DNA of 64,000 nucleotides from Owenia fusiformis (lineage: Eukaryota > Annelida > Polychaeta > Sabellida > Oweniidae): the NCBI GenBank assembly GCA_903813345.2, contig CAIIXF020000006.1, positions 11,102,348-11,166,347 on the forward strand, in the 5' to 3' direction. Shown one piece after another: positions 1 through 14,499 of this stretch. Under the pieces are notes generated by a model. It was not told where the DNA came from and ran no database searches. It saw only the letters and a list, made by a program, of their open reading frames with translations. The stretch's first letter is position 1. Each line of letters begins with the position of its first letter. The position numbers and the translations under genes are program-made.

Positions 1-3000
1 GTAACTATTTTCTATCGATCAGCCAGTACACAAGAGAGGTAAGCTATGTAAATACATTCCATTAACAGGAACTATTAATTACCTCAAACGTTATTGCTTT
101 TTGAAGTCTTTAAATTTACCTGCCGGATTTAACATGCCAGACCCAATAATTTACAGGTTCTGAAATGATTTGCAATGTACTCGAAGAACAAAGCAAAACC
201 TAAATGGGCTGTTGCTGTGACATTCTCGAATTAAATAAATGAAAAACAACTTTGGGCAATGAAGTATGATATTGTTGCTGCTTTAATAAATGTTTTTGCA
301 TAGTAACAACAATAAAATAAAACACTTCGACCATAAAACACTGTAGCTCAATACATATGTCAAGTTGAAGACATGATTATTTACAGTGTATGTGTGTCTT
401 TATTCGTTCAAATAGATCTGACATGTTTAATCTTGTCTAGATTCGCTCAAACCTGTCCAGACATGACTTAACCTGTCTTTACCCACCAACGCTATTCTAA
501 ACTTGGTTCTATTAGCACAATATGGCTAAATCGATAGAAATAAGTATAAACACACAGTTAGAAAATAGAAACAATTTGTCTCAACCATGAAGATAATGAT
601 ATATCTTTACTCAGATGCCAAACCATGCTCATGCTCATTATGTTATATACTACGTTGATGATTCCCATTTCTCGACAACAGACTGGCCCACACCTGAAAA
701 CACCTGACAATAAAGTTGCTATAAAAACAACACAATTTCTCTTGTTGGATCAGTATCCCAATCTGAAGCATGATGTATCGGCCTATATATCATGTAAATT
801 TGTCGATCTGGAAGATTAAAGCACAATTCTGTTCGCCAGTGTCGACAACCTACTTTTGTAGAATAAATACAATGATATATGAACTATCTTGAGATCAATA
901 GACTCTACGGTCATATCCAACCCGCGTATGCAAAATGGCTGAGTACTTCATGACAAAATGAATAAGAGTTACATCGTTCAAATTTCACGGTTGGGCGACA
1001 TTGAAGAAACATTGGGCGCATTTCTAGAAAAAATCATTAACATTCTGTTCAACATACTTTCCCATAGCAAGTGCTACTTTTGACAATTCATTGTTCGAAT
1101 TTGTTCCGCCAGATTTTTCAGAGTGCTGGAATACCTATAGCTATTTTAAGTGCTATTTTCACTATCACTTTAATGAGCACAACCATCTTGTAAGTGCATG
1201 TTGTTTTCAGTACAAAAGCAGCAAAGAAAAAAACAAATACACCAATATACTGTTTTTCAAGTTTCCTAATTTTTATTTATAATTGTCTATATCACATGTA
1301 AAGTACTAGAAAGACTGACGCCATCATATCTGTGGAAGAACTTGTATAAAAAGACAAGATTTGACTTATATCATGAATCTGACAGACTTTCTAATCTCCA
1401 ATCTCAATTAAGCTTTTTTTCTATCCAAGATAACCTTTTGGATAAGTGATATATTTTGAAATGTTATCACTTAGTGTCTTGTTATCTTGATGAACTCCTC
1501 TACCCAAGATGTTAATCGTTATATCATAAGGTAATCTATCACATTTTTCTACTCCCCTTGCAAAAGATCACAGAGCATCTATGCTCTTCTTATGTAATTA
1601 TATGTAATTTGATATATTGGTGCAGTGAATGAGGTACAATTTTATACACTGGTAGACATTCATAACTTTCACTTAAGTTTCTCAGGGTCTCTTTACATGT
1701 AATTGTACACTAGTTGTACGGAAAATCTTCAGTGCTTTGCAGGAAGAAGCAAAGCTGTCATTATGTTTCTAAAGGTCACCGATCAACTCGGAAATTAAAA
1801 GCTATCCCTATCACTACCCTGGAATGGCCTGGATCCATTCGATCATGACCCATCTCTAAAGATAGTCTATTAAACATGTTATTCTCTTTAATGCAGTGAC
1901 TAATTTGTACGGACACTTTTCAGGGAGCGCTAAAGAAGTCCTATGGGGGATGGTAATTGACTTAATTATCAAGTCACATTTAATTTGATTTATTTATCGT
2001 TTCGTTAACTACTACGAGCCTTACATCTGAATTCGTCTCACTCAATAATATAATATAATATATAAATTGTTTAAGACTATTTTAGTAGTTTTCTGAACTA
2101 TAATAGTTATCTTGGCATCACATAATTAACCTCAAAGATTGCATTTTTAAAATGTAACGTGGGAGGTTAAACATTTAGTGCCATTTGTCGATCCGCGAGT
2201 TCGGGTAATTTTCCATTTTGAAGAACACACAGTGTAACAAATTATGTTGTGGTTTTCCATTGAGGTATCGGAAATGGTTTTTAGCCCCGTTGGAATAACC
2301 TCTCTTTGTTATCAATTGTGACAATGACAAATTAATTTATATATATAAAAAATACATGGTCACATAAAAATAATGTATGTTTATTCAAATTTATCCGGAA
2401 GACGACCTTCTGATTACCAAACAGATAATATGTCACACTCCAAAAAGAGATAAGTCATTTTTCAATTATAATTTACAGGTCCCACAGTATCAAAAAATCT
2501 GGGTGAAAGGGGTTTATATGGATTCTAAATAATTGGTTCATAAACCATTGACACATTTTCCAAAATGACATTGACCAGTCTTGATTTGCAAGTGGTTATT
2601 TTTGATTTGATTTGGTACTCCACCAGATGGATCGAGTTGATGTGATAGGTCAAATATGAAAAATACCAAGTCTAAAAACTTCTCTTAACTTCAAGGACTG
2701 GCAAAACAAATTGGCAATTATCTCTAGCTATAAAAAGAACCATTTTCAAGCCAATGATGTATTGGATTTGTAACCATTTCTTCTCAATAAATTCCGGTTT
2801 ACATCTAGGCAGGACCGATTACTAGAAATGAAAATCAGGCTTTAATGGCTTCGTCCCATAATATGGCTGATAAATAACTTTTCGCGATTGATAACCATTT
2901 TATGGAAGCTGTTAAGTCCGAGATGCAATTTTGTACTTAAAGTTATCCAACAAAACGAGCCAGTCTGACAGTTTCCATCGTAAATTATAAAAAGATCGAC

Positions 3001-4730
3001 GTAACCCGGCGAAAAAGATCTTAGTATGCAAATCATTAGCGTTTTATTTGCATGGTAGCGTTTGGTGACACAGTGGTTTCCACCCTAGTTTATCAAACTG
3101 AATCAAAAATGTCTTCAATCCAATCAAGAGGGTTACATAATCCGCTTATCCCAAATATCAACTCTGAAACAGAATCAATCTTAAAACATATCAAGGAAGT
3201 CATGCATAGGGTTATCTGGGATTTAATGCCTGGATGAATTGAACTTTACCCTATCAGGGTATGTTATCGAAGGCGAGACGTTCACTATCACGCACCGTAT
3301 TTTATGATAGTACACATCAAAAACCAACCTGAACTTCGATGTTTCAATTCATATCATTATCTTCAATTTCATTTGAGATGAATGACCATTTTTCATCTTA
3401 CATAAAGGCACATTTATCAGATTTTGTGAGGGTTTAACTCAACTGAACAGATTGTCTTCAATACTTTAAGATCACTGGGTAAATTGCTTTTCACTTGATT
3501 TGTTTTTCCTGATTCCTCTGAAATGATGGCTTTGTGGTATTATGGTACTAATAATATTGGTCAATCTCACTGGCCACTATATCTGAGTTTGTCAATAAGC
3601 CGAATAATTATATATAAAGGCCTCTGTCTGATCTTGATAGATTTATTGCTTGATATAGTCAAGACAAAATCATGACTCACTGGAAAATGAATGTTGACAA
3701 TTTTGCTGCCATTTTCAGGAGTGAGTTCATTATGGTAATGGAGACGTTACTTGACATACTGAAATGAATATAATTGAGGTAATAATTGATAATAATCAAT
3801 ACAATTGGAGGAAGAAATAGTAAATGAAATTTAATAGATTGTTTTGGGGCACCTTATTCACAGCCTAAGTGAAAGTGAAAAAAGAAAATAACGACTTGAA
3901 AGTACACCATGAGTCAATTCTACAAGATCTGACGTTAAAATGTACAACCATAGTCTTGATATCTATCCTTCATGCATTCAATAGATCTAGATTAACTCTG
4001 TTTCTGTTTCTTGACATTTGGGAATTTGTAACCTCCTTGATTGAACTGAAGACACTTTTGATTTAGTTTGATAAACTATAGGCTGAAAACCACTGTACCA
4101 TCAAACGCTACTAAGTAGTTAATTCATGGAAGAAAGTTACCGAGATGATCTGGGATCTATGCAAAATAGTGGCTAGTAACCTCTAAATATGCATAACATA
4201 AGAATGGGGGAGTGTAAAATATTGTTTCTGCGTTGAATCATAGTTGGGATATTGGGGTTTGTTTGTTCATATTTATTCATTTAATTACATACAAGTAACA
4301 TCAACATAACTGTTGCTATGCAGCCCACGTATGTACATACCAAAACTAAGCAGCAACATTTTCTAAATCTATCAATGTCACCGAAGTGCCTTTTCGTCAG
4401 ACGCTAATTCATGACAAAGATATTACCGATGATATCTAATTACCCATGTCATCATTGACCGATCCCAAAAGTACTATACAAATTGACTGGCGCCATGTCC
4501 ACTCTAAATCATAAAGGCCCATAAGCGACTCCATAAAATATCTAAAGATTTGCAACTGATCTCCTCTAAATTATAGAGCGTTTATGTACTATAACTAATT
4601 ACATCCAGACTTAAAACAACAGATCTGCTCTAAGCCATACAGTTTTGTGTACACTATCTCATTATATCTAGTGCTAAAATAACATATTCGATTTCCTCTT
4701 GTTCATATCAATACCCCAGGTAGATAAACT
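1..4730. other. gene-free stretch, left edge
   Basis: No exon or ORF with recognisable homology was found on either strand. The DNA is AT-rich with many stops. Short AT runs occur, for example alternating ATAAT near 2045-2065. The open frames here (up to about 65 codons, such as 625-819, 3052-3237 and 3869-4066) are of the length expected by chance at this base composition, and none shows a domain motif. It may be intergenic or intronic to a gene that starts outside the window. Confidence 0.6.
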
Positions 4731-4735
4731 TCCTC

Positions 4736-6221
4736 ATGTCTGTTAAATCAAAGGAGATGCTCAGTAGAAGAATCGACGAAGATATTTACTCATCAGCTTA
4801 GCATGTCAAAAATAGTTTCACAGCTTCTTCACATTTTGGGGTTATTCAACGATAGTTTGATATATCACAAAATGTACAGTATCTAGGGTCTTCGCGTGAT
4901 TGGGTTTATGTCTATTGACCAAATTTGTGAGCCATTTTGTGATCCTTGACCTTCAATTACTCCCTGTTTACCCCGCACTCTTCATTGATCATCGGTTTTG
5001 TCCAGTGGGGATAATATTAAGTAACATGTTCTTTAAAGTAACACGAACTGAATAAAATATATACCCCAAGATCGACTCAATATATTCAATATAGCCTATG
5101 TGATATTACAACAAAATTGGGCTTAGTATATTCCTGGGGTCCTGTCCAAAATGGGCCTCCTTTCCATTGATTTATATTAGTAACCTAATTACAACACTCC
5201 TTTATTAGTTTAAACTCAATCCAGTAAGAGACATATATAGGAAGAAGAGCACCATATCCCTGGGAATTCAATAATTTATTTTAGATGGATCAGCGGCAGT
5301 GTTTTATGGGTGCATTTTGTGTATATTTGATTAGAATGTTACATCGCAATGGAACCCTCACAGACACATACAACAAAATACTTCATGAAATTCGAAAAGA
5401 AAAAGATCCAGAAACCAAATATCAGAAAGGACTACTTTTGATCAGTGGTTTAGACCAATTGGAAAGAGATGATGCGATCTGACGTGATTAGCCTTATTTT
5501 GGTGATAGCTAAGTCGTTAGGTATCCCATTACAATTGAATTAATTCTACAATTTGTTGCATCCGCATGGTGATTGCATTTTCTGTCCTAAGAATTTGTCC
5601 ATTACTGATGGTGCGTAAAAATCAATTTGTTATTCTAGACTATGTTGGTCAATATATATCCCGGGGATCATTGACTTTTTCAGACAGACATGCTCTTGAT
5701 CATGGAAATTTACGTGCCGAACATTACTTCCCATTAAATTCAGTAAACTGTAAAATGACATCATAGTCAATAGGTGGCAAGATTTCCTGGAGTGGTATAT
5801 TGTACCAAGCTTTTTTAAAAAGCACAAACCATTTACTCGACCATTTACTGTACCTGATATAAATATGGACTTCATTGCACATGACCTTCATGGAAAAGTT
5901 AACTCGTTCATGTCCTTATACACGACAATTGTTAACAAGTCTAGGCACGCCATTGTTGCTTGATTCTGCCCATGCATGTCGTAACACGCCCAAGCGTGCC
6001 TTAATTAATCCCAATATATTATATACATGTTCTACCTCTCAAAGTCGTTGCGACTTTCTCGTATTTTATAGTCAAAATCTAGTATCCCATTTAACGCAAA
6101 TTGGATCGGAAATTAGGGTGTCTTCGAATAGTTTATTTTACCATAATCGATTTCAAGCAAGAAAAGTATGAGTGAGAAAATTATTATAGGAAAGACAACG
6201 TCTGGGAAAACTACTGAATAA
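4736..6221 (+). pseudogene. cluster of short ORFs, possible decayed coding sequence, unidentified
   Basis: Several open stretches follow one another on the plus strand in changing frames: 4736-4801, 4804-4890, 5285-5482, then a run continuing through 5475-5618, 5614-5766, 5754-5963 and 5875-6171. At 6168 a 17-codon frame starts inside the previous stop (ATGA overlap) and contains a Walker A-like motif, GKTTSGKT. The changes of frame at neighbouring positions look like frameshift decay of one or more genes. I do not recognise the protein, and each stretch is short enough to arise by chance, so this could be nothing. If real, an old mobile or viral relic would fit the dense same-strand packing. 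No family is assigned. Confidence 0.17.
5140..5235 (+). repeat. partial copy of the GGGGACCATAAT repeat family
   Basis: The stretch around 5165-5200, with CCATTGATTTATATTAGTAA followed by CCTAATTACAA, matches the middle of the elements at 9843-10013 and 29153-29330. The flanking words (a GTCCT block before, a CCTTTATTA block after) also fall in the same order. The ends of the element are not preserved, so this is a diverged or truncated copy. Confidence 0.4.
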
Positions 6222-9200
6222 AACATGTTTTATCACATGTTACATTTAATCATGTTATCATGTAAGTATGTGCTAAAACAATGAATAGTAAAGACTGCAT
6301 AGTTTAGAATGTCAAATTGAGTTTGAAATCAGTATTGATGAAAAGGGAAACGCCTAAATGGACCGATCAATAAATATATGTTCTTTCAAATGCCAGGTAC
6401 GGTTTGTGCCTTTCGGAATTGATGCAATTCCAACATTTGCATTGACTGTCCCTTCTCGGAAAAAATCTCGTGTGCTTCGTCAAAGAATCAGACAGATCAT
6501 TTGATTTATTCTTCCCAGTGATTCATCATTCGGCAATATCTTGATTAGCATGCATCTCTCCGATACTTTGACAAATTGCGTACCCACCCAGCTTCCCTCT
6601 TCTGAATTTTGCGACCATTATTAGGCAAATGCACAAAGCTCGCTAAACCCCTAACTGAATGATTGCTTCGCACCGATTTCAGAATCTAAGCTCTATTCTA
6701 AATGCTTCAACGACGTTTTCTCTCTGGTTTATCAATCATTGTGCATAAATCTTAGAACTGTCTTCTAAAACACCCTTATCCAAATCGTACAGTTATGAAT
6801 GAGACATATAGAGTTGATAGATCTGAAACAAGGGGTTAGAAATGGCAGAGTCAATGGGATAATCTATTTGATTGCTCTCTGGGCTCTCACAAATCCACTC
6901 CTATCCTTGGCCGTTATTGAGACAGATGTGATAGCGTAAGGTCTACCAGCAAGAGGAACGATTTATTTCAAATCCTTCCAGAAAACAACATGGTGGAATG
7001 GATATAATAGTATAGCCTTCCATTTCACCGATAAGCAAACTCTGTTGTTGTTTTGTTCCTGAGGCATGCAATGTCTTTATAGACATCACACTATATTGTC
7101 TTCCAAATAAAATGGTATACTATATTAGCTATGTACTGTTTTTAGTGTTTTAGATGGGTATCAGTATTTTGACTTGCGAATGTGCAGATCATAACTGACG
7201 ATCGAAAAGTTTAACCGAGTGTATGAGCAAGTTTAAAGAGGTGGATACCTACAGAGGTAATGTGGATAGCATGTCAATAAATTCAATAGAATAAGAATGG
7301 TACATGATAGCAAGAAAAAAGACATTTGAAAAAATAACTGAAAACAAACTATATTCTTGTTAAAGACATGTCGTCCCTTATTGTCCTCACTTTGTCTCTT
7401 GTTCCCCTTTGTACGGTTTCGCGGAAATGAATCAAGTAATAGTTTCCTTTTTGAAAAGATTGAATCCGATAAAATGGATTTGGAACAAAAATACTCACTT
7501 ACAGGTATATATAAAATTCTAGAAGTAAATTTCTCAATCCAAAATAAAGAAAATATGTAACATATTTAGTGACATAACCAGTCACTTCTTGACTGATTCA
7601 ATACATTTGTTATATAAAAAGTATATCACTAATTGAAAGAAGAAATATAGTCTGTGGATGCGTGTCTATGTCTATCATATTGTAAGTCCCAGACAGAACT
7701 CTCTAAAATTGATGAGAAGCTAGACTCCCCGTGTAAGGCTCCAGAAAGATCACCTTCACCTGATGGTATAGGAAAAGATGATTATGAAATGATAAGATGG
7801 AAAAATAACCTGTTCGAATGTCATAGTTTGTAGATATCTACATCATAAGGGTGATTTCGAAACCACTGACTAACCCCACGAGAGGAATTTACAACAACAT
7901 TCCTGCGTAAGGGAGGCATCTGACCTACAATCATTCCTAGGGAATTAATCAAATACTAATGAAGCCTGTCAAAGCACCTAAATATGAACATTTATCATCT
8001 GAGAAAATATTGCAATATTTATATCTTTCTGCCTTCTTACAAGCCTATATCGTATTTAAGGGGTTGCCGTGACACTCAAATAGATGAGATGAGTTGACGG
8101 GAATCACTCACCCAATGGTGTTTAAACATGTCGGGCATGTTAGGATACGTTGTACTTGTCATGATGTAGCAATCGCATGTTGCCCAACAATTAAGTTACA
8201 TTCAACACTTACATTATCGTAAATAAACCTAATATATTATTCAAAGTATGATGGATGAAGTGCGAGCTAGTTATTCATTACGACTTCACTTTATTACCCG
8301 TATGCTCACGATGTTGCTTTCAAGTTCAATGTCTCTTCGACCTTCCTCCGAAAATCCTATAGTTCTGCCTTTTTCCTAAGGTCTTATACTTCTATGAAAA
8401 CTGATAAATGGCATCCAGTTGCCCTAAATTAAAAGTTTTATCCAAAGCAAAATGGAAAAGTGGTCAAACGGTTTAATTTATACACTAACAGAGTGCTGAG
8501 GAAAGAAAGGGAAAAGTACCAAAGTTTACCTAGTGTTCATTATAATGATATTTGGTACGACGAAAAAGTTATCGTGAGACCTATACGATTCGATATGGAA
8601 GGTGGGGGGTAAACACAGTTCCTGATTCAGTTATCAAAACAGGTATATAAATAAGTATCGTAAAATTTACCATTACGTTCTCAAAGAGGGATTTGAATTA
8701 AATAAGAGTGTCTCTGTCAAAACGTATTGGTAAATTACTAAATTCTATAATGCAAGATTTATGTTACAAGTAATCGCGTTTTTATACAGGATACTACAGT
8801 ACTAAGTTCTAAGTTGTAAGTTCTAATAACTTAAAAGTGACAGATAGATATTTGCTGAAGAAAAGAATTATGTACTGTTCATGTAATAAAATATGTTTCA
8901 CTCCTTTGATGGCCTCAATTATTCCACAATGCAATTGAAGACATTTGTCTTCGATAGGATGTAAACATTTTGGTTTAATTGACAACTTACTTTAGATTTA
9001 TGTTTCTTATTATTTATCCAAGTTTACCAAAGTAGATAAGATGGCCATTTAACATCACTTTGATTTATCGATCTTCTTTTCTTTTGAAAAAAATAATTTA
9101 GAGTTGGGATGAATCTGGTTTATGTGATAGACAACCAACAAACCAACAACAAGGTTAAAACGATTTTCCACATGAATGGTGCCAAGTGTGCCTAGCATGA

Positions 9201-9842
9201 CCCGAATGAAGCTGCGAGAAAGATACCAGATAGCTAAGAAATGTTGTTAATCGAGATTCTCAAAGCTTAAAATACCAAGATATCAGTCAAATGCTATGTT
9301 TATCTGTAGAAGTAAGTAAGAGAATCACCAGTATTGTTCATCATTTACCTCAATCTGACGCAATTGATGATATGGTGATTGATCTAAAAATTGTATTTAT
9401 GAAAGTTATCAAAGCGTCTATGTTTTAGAGAGCGTCATCTTGTCAAAAAAGAAGATAAATGTCTCGCATGGTCAAGAGCGCGTAAACTTAGGTTTACACA
9501 ATATAATTGGGTTAATATTCAGTTGATGTCTAACAGACAAGCCACAGACCTTAACGATGTTCAATTTAAGGATGGTTCCTGGTAATAGATATTCAAGCTC
9601 TATTTCTTATTGAACAGTTCATACTTTAGTGCAGAAGATGTAATAAAATTAAATGTCGGCATTTTCCGGTTAATTTTAGTAGCATTTAGAAATGAGTCAG
9701 ATGGTCCTCAGTACATCAGTTCAACACGGAGACGAGGTCTAAAAACCAGGGCGCTAAAACATAATGGGCATCAAAAATGGTGCACATCAAAAATAGTTCA
9801 CACAAAAAAAGGTGAATGTTGCGCCATTTTGTTACGACGACG
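6222..9842. other. no gene established; a few short coding-like frames
   Basis: Plus-strand open stretches occur at 7357-7560, 7651-7833 (no initiating ATG), 7959-8072 and about 8266-8612. The last is one frame with a single internal stop at about 8429. They have mixed composition and charged residues, but no motif I recognise, and windows with one stop of this length are expected by chance in 64 kb. They could continue the possible decayed cluster at 4.7-6.2 kb. Nothing else was seen in the stretch. Confidence 0.4.
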
Positions 9843-10013
9843 CCGGTGTAAAATGGTAGGTGTCCTATCAAATGTTGGTCCTACTCTCTATTGATTTATA
9901 TGGTGACCTAATTACAATTGTTTTCCTTATTATTTATACACTGTCAGGGCCAGTAAGGGCCGTAAGGAAAGGGGACCATAATCCCCAGGGGACCATAATT
10001 TCTTTTACACCGG
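9843..10013 (+). mobile_element. short TIR element (about 170 bp), copy A
   Basis: The element starts CCGGTGTAAAA and ends TTTTACACCGG, perfect 11-bp terminal inverted repeats. A near-complete second copy lies in opposite orientation at 29153-29330, alignable almost end to end, including the internal words TTGATTTATATGGTGACCTA, CAGGGCCAG and two tandem AGGGGACCATAAT blocks. It has no coding capacity. Size, inverted ends and dispersion fit a MITE-like non-autonomous DNA transposon. No clear target duplication was seen, so the superfamily is open. Confidence 0.7.
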
Positions 10014-13000
10014 ATCCACTTGTCGCATTCCTCCTCGGTATAAATAAATCATGGAATGCTAACCATCATTCTGATACTCATCACATCTTCAACCATAGAC
10101 TAGTATGAAGCTAATTGAAGGCCATGATTTCTCATGATGGCTAACCATAGCCACACACAATAACTAATAACATTAAACGTATAACTTTCAATTAGAACAG
10201 TGCTTTCTATTCGATTTAATTGAACATAATAATTGTGTTCACCAAGAACATCTTTTTGAAGAGAATGTCAAAAGTAATGATCAATACTGAACAGTGAAAT
10301 TACAGATGGCGGCTGAAGATGAAAGGCAGTATAGAACTAAATCAAGTATAGAAATAATATTCTTGATTTAATTTAGGTAGAGAACGCGGAATTCGTTTCA
10401 TATTTAGGACATTAGTTCGATCTTATTTGATCTATTACCAGGTACCATTTTCCAATAACGCCCACGAACGAGGAAGGATGATGGTCGATAGATGACAACA
10501 TTGAAACGGGTTAATTTGTATTGAATAACAATACCGAAGAATTCAAAAATATCTTTTCAGGTGATAATCGGCCCATTACATCTGTACATGGACACGTGAC
10601 TTTACGTTGCTTTGTTTCTAGATTTATCGTTATAAAGTAAGTTGTATATGGGCAACAAAGACGGTCAACATGATTCGTGTTTGTTCATAAGATGCTAAAA
10701 AATGTTAAGTAGGGTTTTTGTATGTAATTTTCAAAGGTGCTCATGGGTCCCCAGTAACAGGTCAACCGCTGTCCAGAGCTGTTGCGTAATGTTGTTTTGT
10801 CGCGTGAAACCTACTAATTTTAAAAGAGGTTCCGAGTGAGGTGCCTTGAGATTATTTGGAATCTCTTTGATTTCATGAATTCAAACAGTAATAATATAAT
10901 TGCTTTTGGAAAAGGTCAAAATAACAAAGAGCGCTCGGGGATGAACATTTCCGCGTTTTATATCCATTAAACATCATTAGACACTATCTTGGGCATCATT
11001 AACAGAAACTTTCATAAAGTCAAGAATTCCTAATATAAGTCCACTGTTCCTTTACTATGACGCAGCTATATCTATGGTTATAACAATTGATTTAAGAATT
11101 CCAAACTTTATGAAATTTTCTGTTAATGAACCCTTGATTCATCCAGTAATGAATAGAGACACACCTCATTCATGAAAATATCACTTTTGTTACGGAACCT
11201 TGGGACTACTTGATAGTACAGTCCCGGAAGCAGATTGAATATCCGAAGCAGTTATCGTAGTAAAAGTCACTTTTGTTTTGAAATCATTTTGTTTTATATC
11301 CTCCAGAATAGCTTATAACCTTTCAAAGTATTTAATATCATAATTTTGAGTGCTTTATGAGATGCTTTGATATTGAGATTGTTGGCCCTTGTAAAAAATT
11401 GCACATAATTTCACAAACTACAGCACAAACTACAACAAAAATTGAGTTTACTTTATTGGAAAAGCACGGCAATACAATAAAACTGGGAATATCAATTAAT
11501 ACATAGAACTCCTTTTCGTCCGACATCCCATCTCACAAGTAAATACTCAAGGAAAACGTTGGTCCCGCAATTGAACAGTTTGTTAGATAGATTGCACCTT
11601 AAAAATACACGTTCCCTCGACGTTATGTATTGAAATAACAGAGGTTTCCTGATTGCAACAGACTCGTGGGACCCATAGTCGAGAATTTGTGAGTACACCC
11701 GTCAAAGGGTTAATTAAATTTCAAGTTCAGGATCGGAAACAGTTTCGATCATTAATTTTTCATATATGACCCATAGATGGTGTTACGCGGAATGTGACAT
11801 ATATTTGTCACGTGTTTACCGGATTACAGATGGGTGGCGATCTCAATCTGAAAATGTGCGCGCGCACAAGAGACAACATTTGAAAAAAAATAAACAGGGT
11901 GCGATTGAGGCAAAACCAAATTAATCTGGGCTAATTGCTTTATCGTAATAACCTTTCAGCATAAACCATTAGCATTAATGATGAAAAAGCACGAGAGGAA
12001 ACATTTAAAAATATATCAACGTAAACTTCTATAAATCACAAGAACTAAATTGAAAGCCACAATTTTTGCTAATTGGAAGAGTAACTAATATACCCGAAGG
12101 ATAATAATCACAAGTTAATCTTATAACGAATGTATTTTGTTCAAAGCCAGATATACAAACACGATTTGAGTTGTTATAAATCACTTAATATTTATTTAAA
12201 CCTCAAGCCACGTTAACCTCTTTGTAACGCCCTATCAATCATGAATTAAAAGGAAAGCCTATGACACATTGTCCATTTGACAACCATTTCGTTTTAATGT
12301 AATTGCGTTGAAAGACACTAAGTTTGATTGGAATTTGTGACACTGTTTAAATAAATTGATAACGTTTTAACTCCTTTTTTGAAATTTCGTTTCCACAGCA
12401 GAGCTTACCTTACCAATCGGGAGGGATGGACGTATGTGGAGCAGCAAATTAAGGTCACAGGGCATTTCTTAGGAACAATTTTTTTAAATTCTTATTTTGC
12501 CGCTTTTATATGGACGTTTTTTGACCCATTTTTCAACCCATGCTTTCGTCCATAACGACAAGCTAGGGGACTCTGTAATGTTTGTTCTAGTGTTACAATG
12601 GGTACTTTTGTGGCAATGAATTCTAGAAACCGAGTTTGTTATTGAAGGCTCAACATATTCCGCACCTCTCCATTGAATTAGCGGAAAATAAAATATAATG
12701 ATTTGCTCATTTAATAGATAAGTGTGTGAAATTATGTTGATCTTGGGATGTCAGTATGTTTGGAATATTGAGTTTGTCTCCTGTCTTGCTCTTCTGGAAT
12801 CGATGTTTGCACTAAGCTAGTAGTAGGCTACACTCCTTACCCATCAATACGTTTGGCAACGCTGACTCTGCATGTCTGTTTATGTTCGGATTTAATTCCA
12901 AGGCTGCAATTAATTTGAATGGTAATGTAGCTAGATTCTCCGAACACAGGGCTCTATATCCTCCACTCTTAAGGGGGAAGCAGCCTTCGAGTGGGTGATG

Positions 13001-14433
13001 TGTGAGTTATTTAGATTATATTTGCTTGTGTTTTTCAACAATTCCCCAGCGCTTTCTCTGCGCACCAATGAGATATACATTAATATTTCATTTGTGTAAA
13101 TTGTGTCACATTCGATTCCTAGATTAATTGTATGCATGATCAGTCAATACAAACCATTAGTGGATGGAAGGTACAATATAGAAGTATCATAAATACATAC
13201 CGTGTGGTACGACATTTAGGAAGCCCCTTTAAGTTCGCTTTTGGGTTCGAAATGTTGGTTCTGAATAGATGCGAATTGCACAGAGCTTGTCAGTTATCAT
13301 CGTGAGAGATTACAATCTTTTATCAGTTCCTTTTTCTTTTTTCTTTTTTAATCTTTTTTTATTTCAAAGAATAAGCATGTTAAAGCATGTCAAGTTTTCT
13401 TCTTGTCACCAATGGTTAGTTTGGAAACAAAAAGATGTGAAGAGTGTCAGAATGGTCAGATTATAAGTGTTATCACAATTCTGTAACAATTTACTGCAGG
13501 TCTGTAGGTCTGAGGTCCGAAATGAGGTTTTTATTAAAATTCCTTATTGAAAAAATAACAAAGAAAAATGTCCAATACTTCATCAGTGATTATGATCTTC
13601 AGATATTGCCTTTTGTGCTGATTGAGTATCGCGATACACGCTCATTCCTAAAACAGTTGATCAGTTAATTGATTTGTCCGTTGATAGTATTGAAAGGGGT
13701 CCGTGTTAAATAACCCGAATGGCCTTGAAATTACCTTATTTCCCCAATTCTCTCGTGGTCATTATCATTTCGTATATACAACATATCACGCATCACACCT
13801 CATCAGACAGATAACACAGCTTTCATCTCTTTTCATTCATCTATTACTTAATTTCACACCAGGTCTGTATAACGTACATTTCTACCCCAAGGTTTCTACC
13901 CAATCATTACGCCGACAGTGTAATGATATTCTTCAATCGGAAAACGCGTTATAATGATAGTGGAGTCAATCTTGATTGGTGTCAGTATTACAAACTCACT
14001 GGCACCCCATCAGCATATCGATGGAAATGTGTTATGTAACACTACATTTAACAATTTAATCTACTCCCGCTGTTGTGCTTTGAGTTTTTCTGTATAATAA
14101 CTCTCTACACTGTGTCTACCAGGGGTTGGTGCAATTTTCCATTTGGGTCGTATACATTGCATCTAGCTGGAAAGTAGCGAAAGCATTTGGCCTGACGAAT
14201 CGGTGACAACGCGACCTGTTATATTTCCAACAGATCAAATTGATATTTTCGTATATTTGGTCAGGTCGGTCAGTTTGACGCTGTTCACGTCTTCGTGTAT
14301 GTGACTTAGCCACGCACTTTGTCCACCTTAAAGATGACACAACTAACACCTGCATGTTACTTTTAGGTGCTGCTACAATAAATGTGTATACAGTGTACCT
14401 TGTGTGACTGAAGGAATACACTGGTTTAACAAT
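10014..14433. other. gene-free stretch
   Basis: No recognisable exon, RNA gene or long repeat was found. Short ORFs on both strands (for example 11492-11698 minus, 13444-13668 plus, 14116-14421 minus) carry no domain signature and are of chance length. A run of pyrimidines with T tracts lies near 13325-13365. Confidence 0.55.
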
Positions 14434-14499
14434 TTGCAGTCTTGCTATAAACTAGACGAAGCTCTCTTTAAGAAGGGAAGTCGAACGAATGCAAAGGTA
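14434..14499 (+). mobile_element. 75-79-bp miniature element, diverged copy 1
   Basis: It shares the block GAAGCTCTCTTTAAGAAG, then AAGTCGAACGAATGCAAAGG and a final GTA with the copies at 35162, 37908 and 55889. The left end, with GCAGTCTTGCTATAAACTAG, aligns only loosely. There is no obvious flanking duplication, so this is an older or truncated insertion. Confidence 0.6.

Noticed and set aside
6168-6221. P-loop ATPase start
   Set aside because: A Walker A pattern in a 17-codon frame is too short to call an ATPase; mentioned only as part of a weak cluster.
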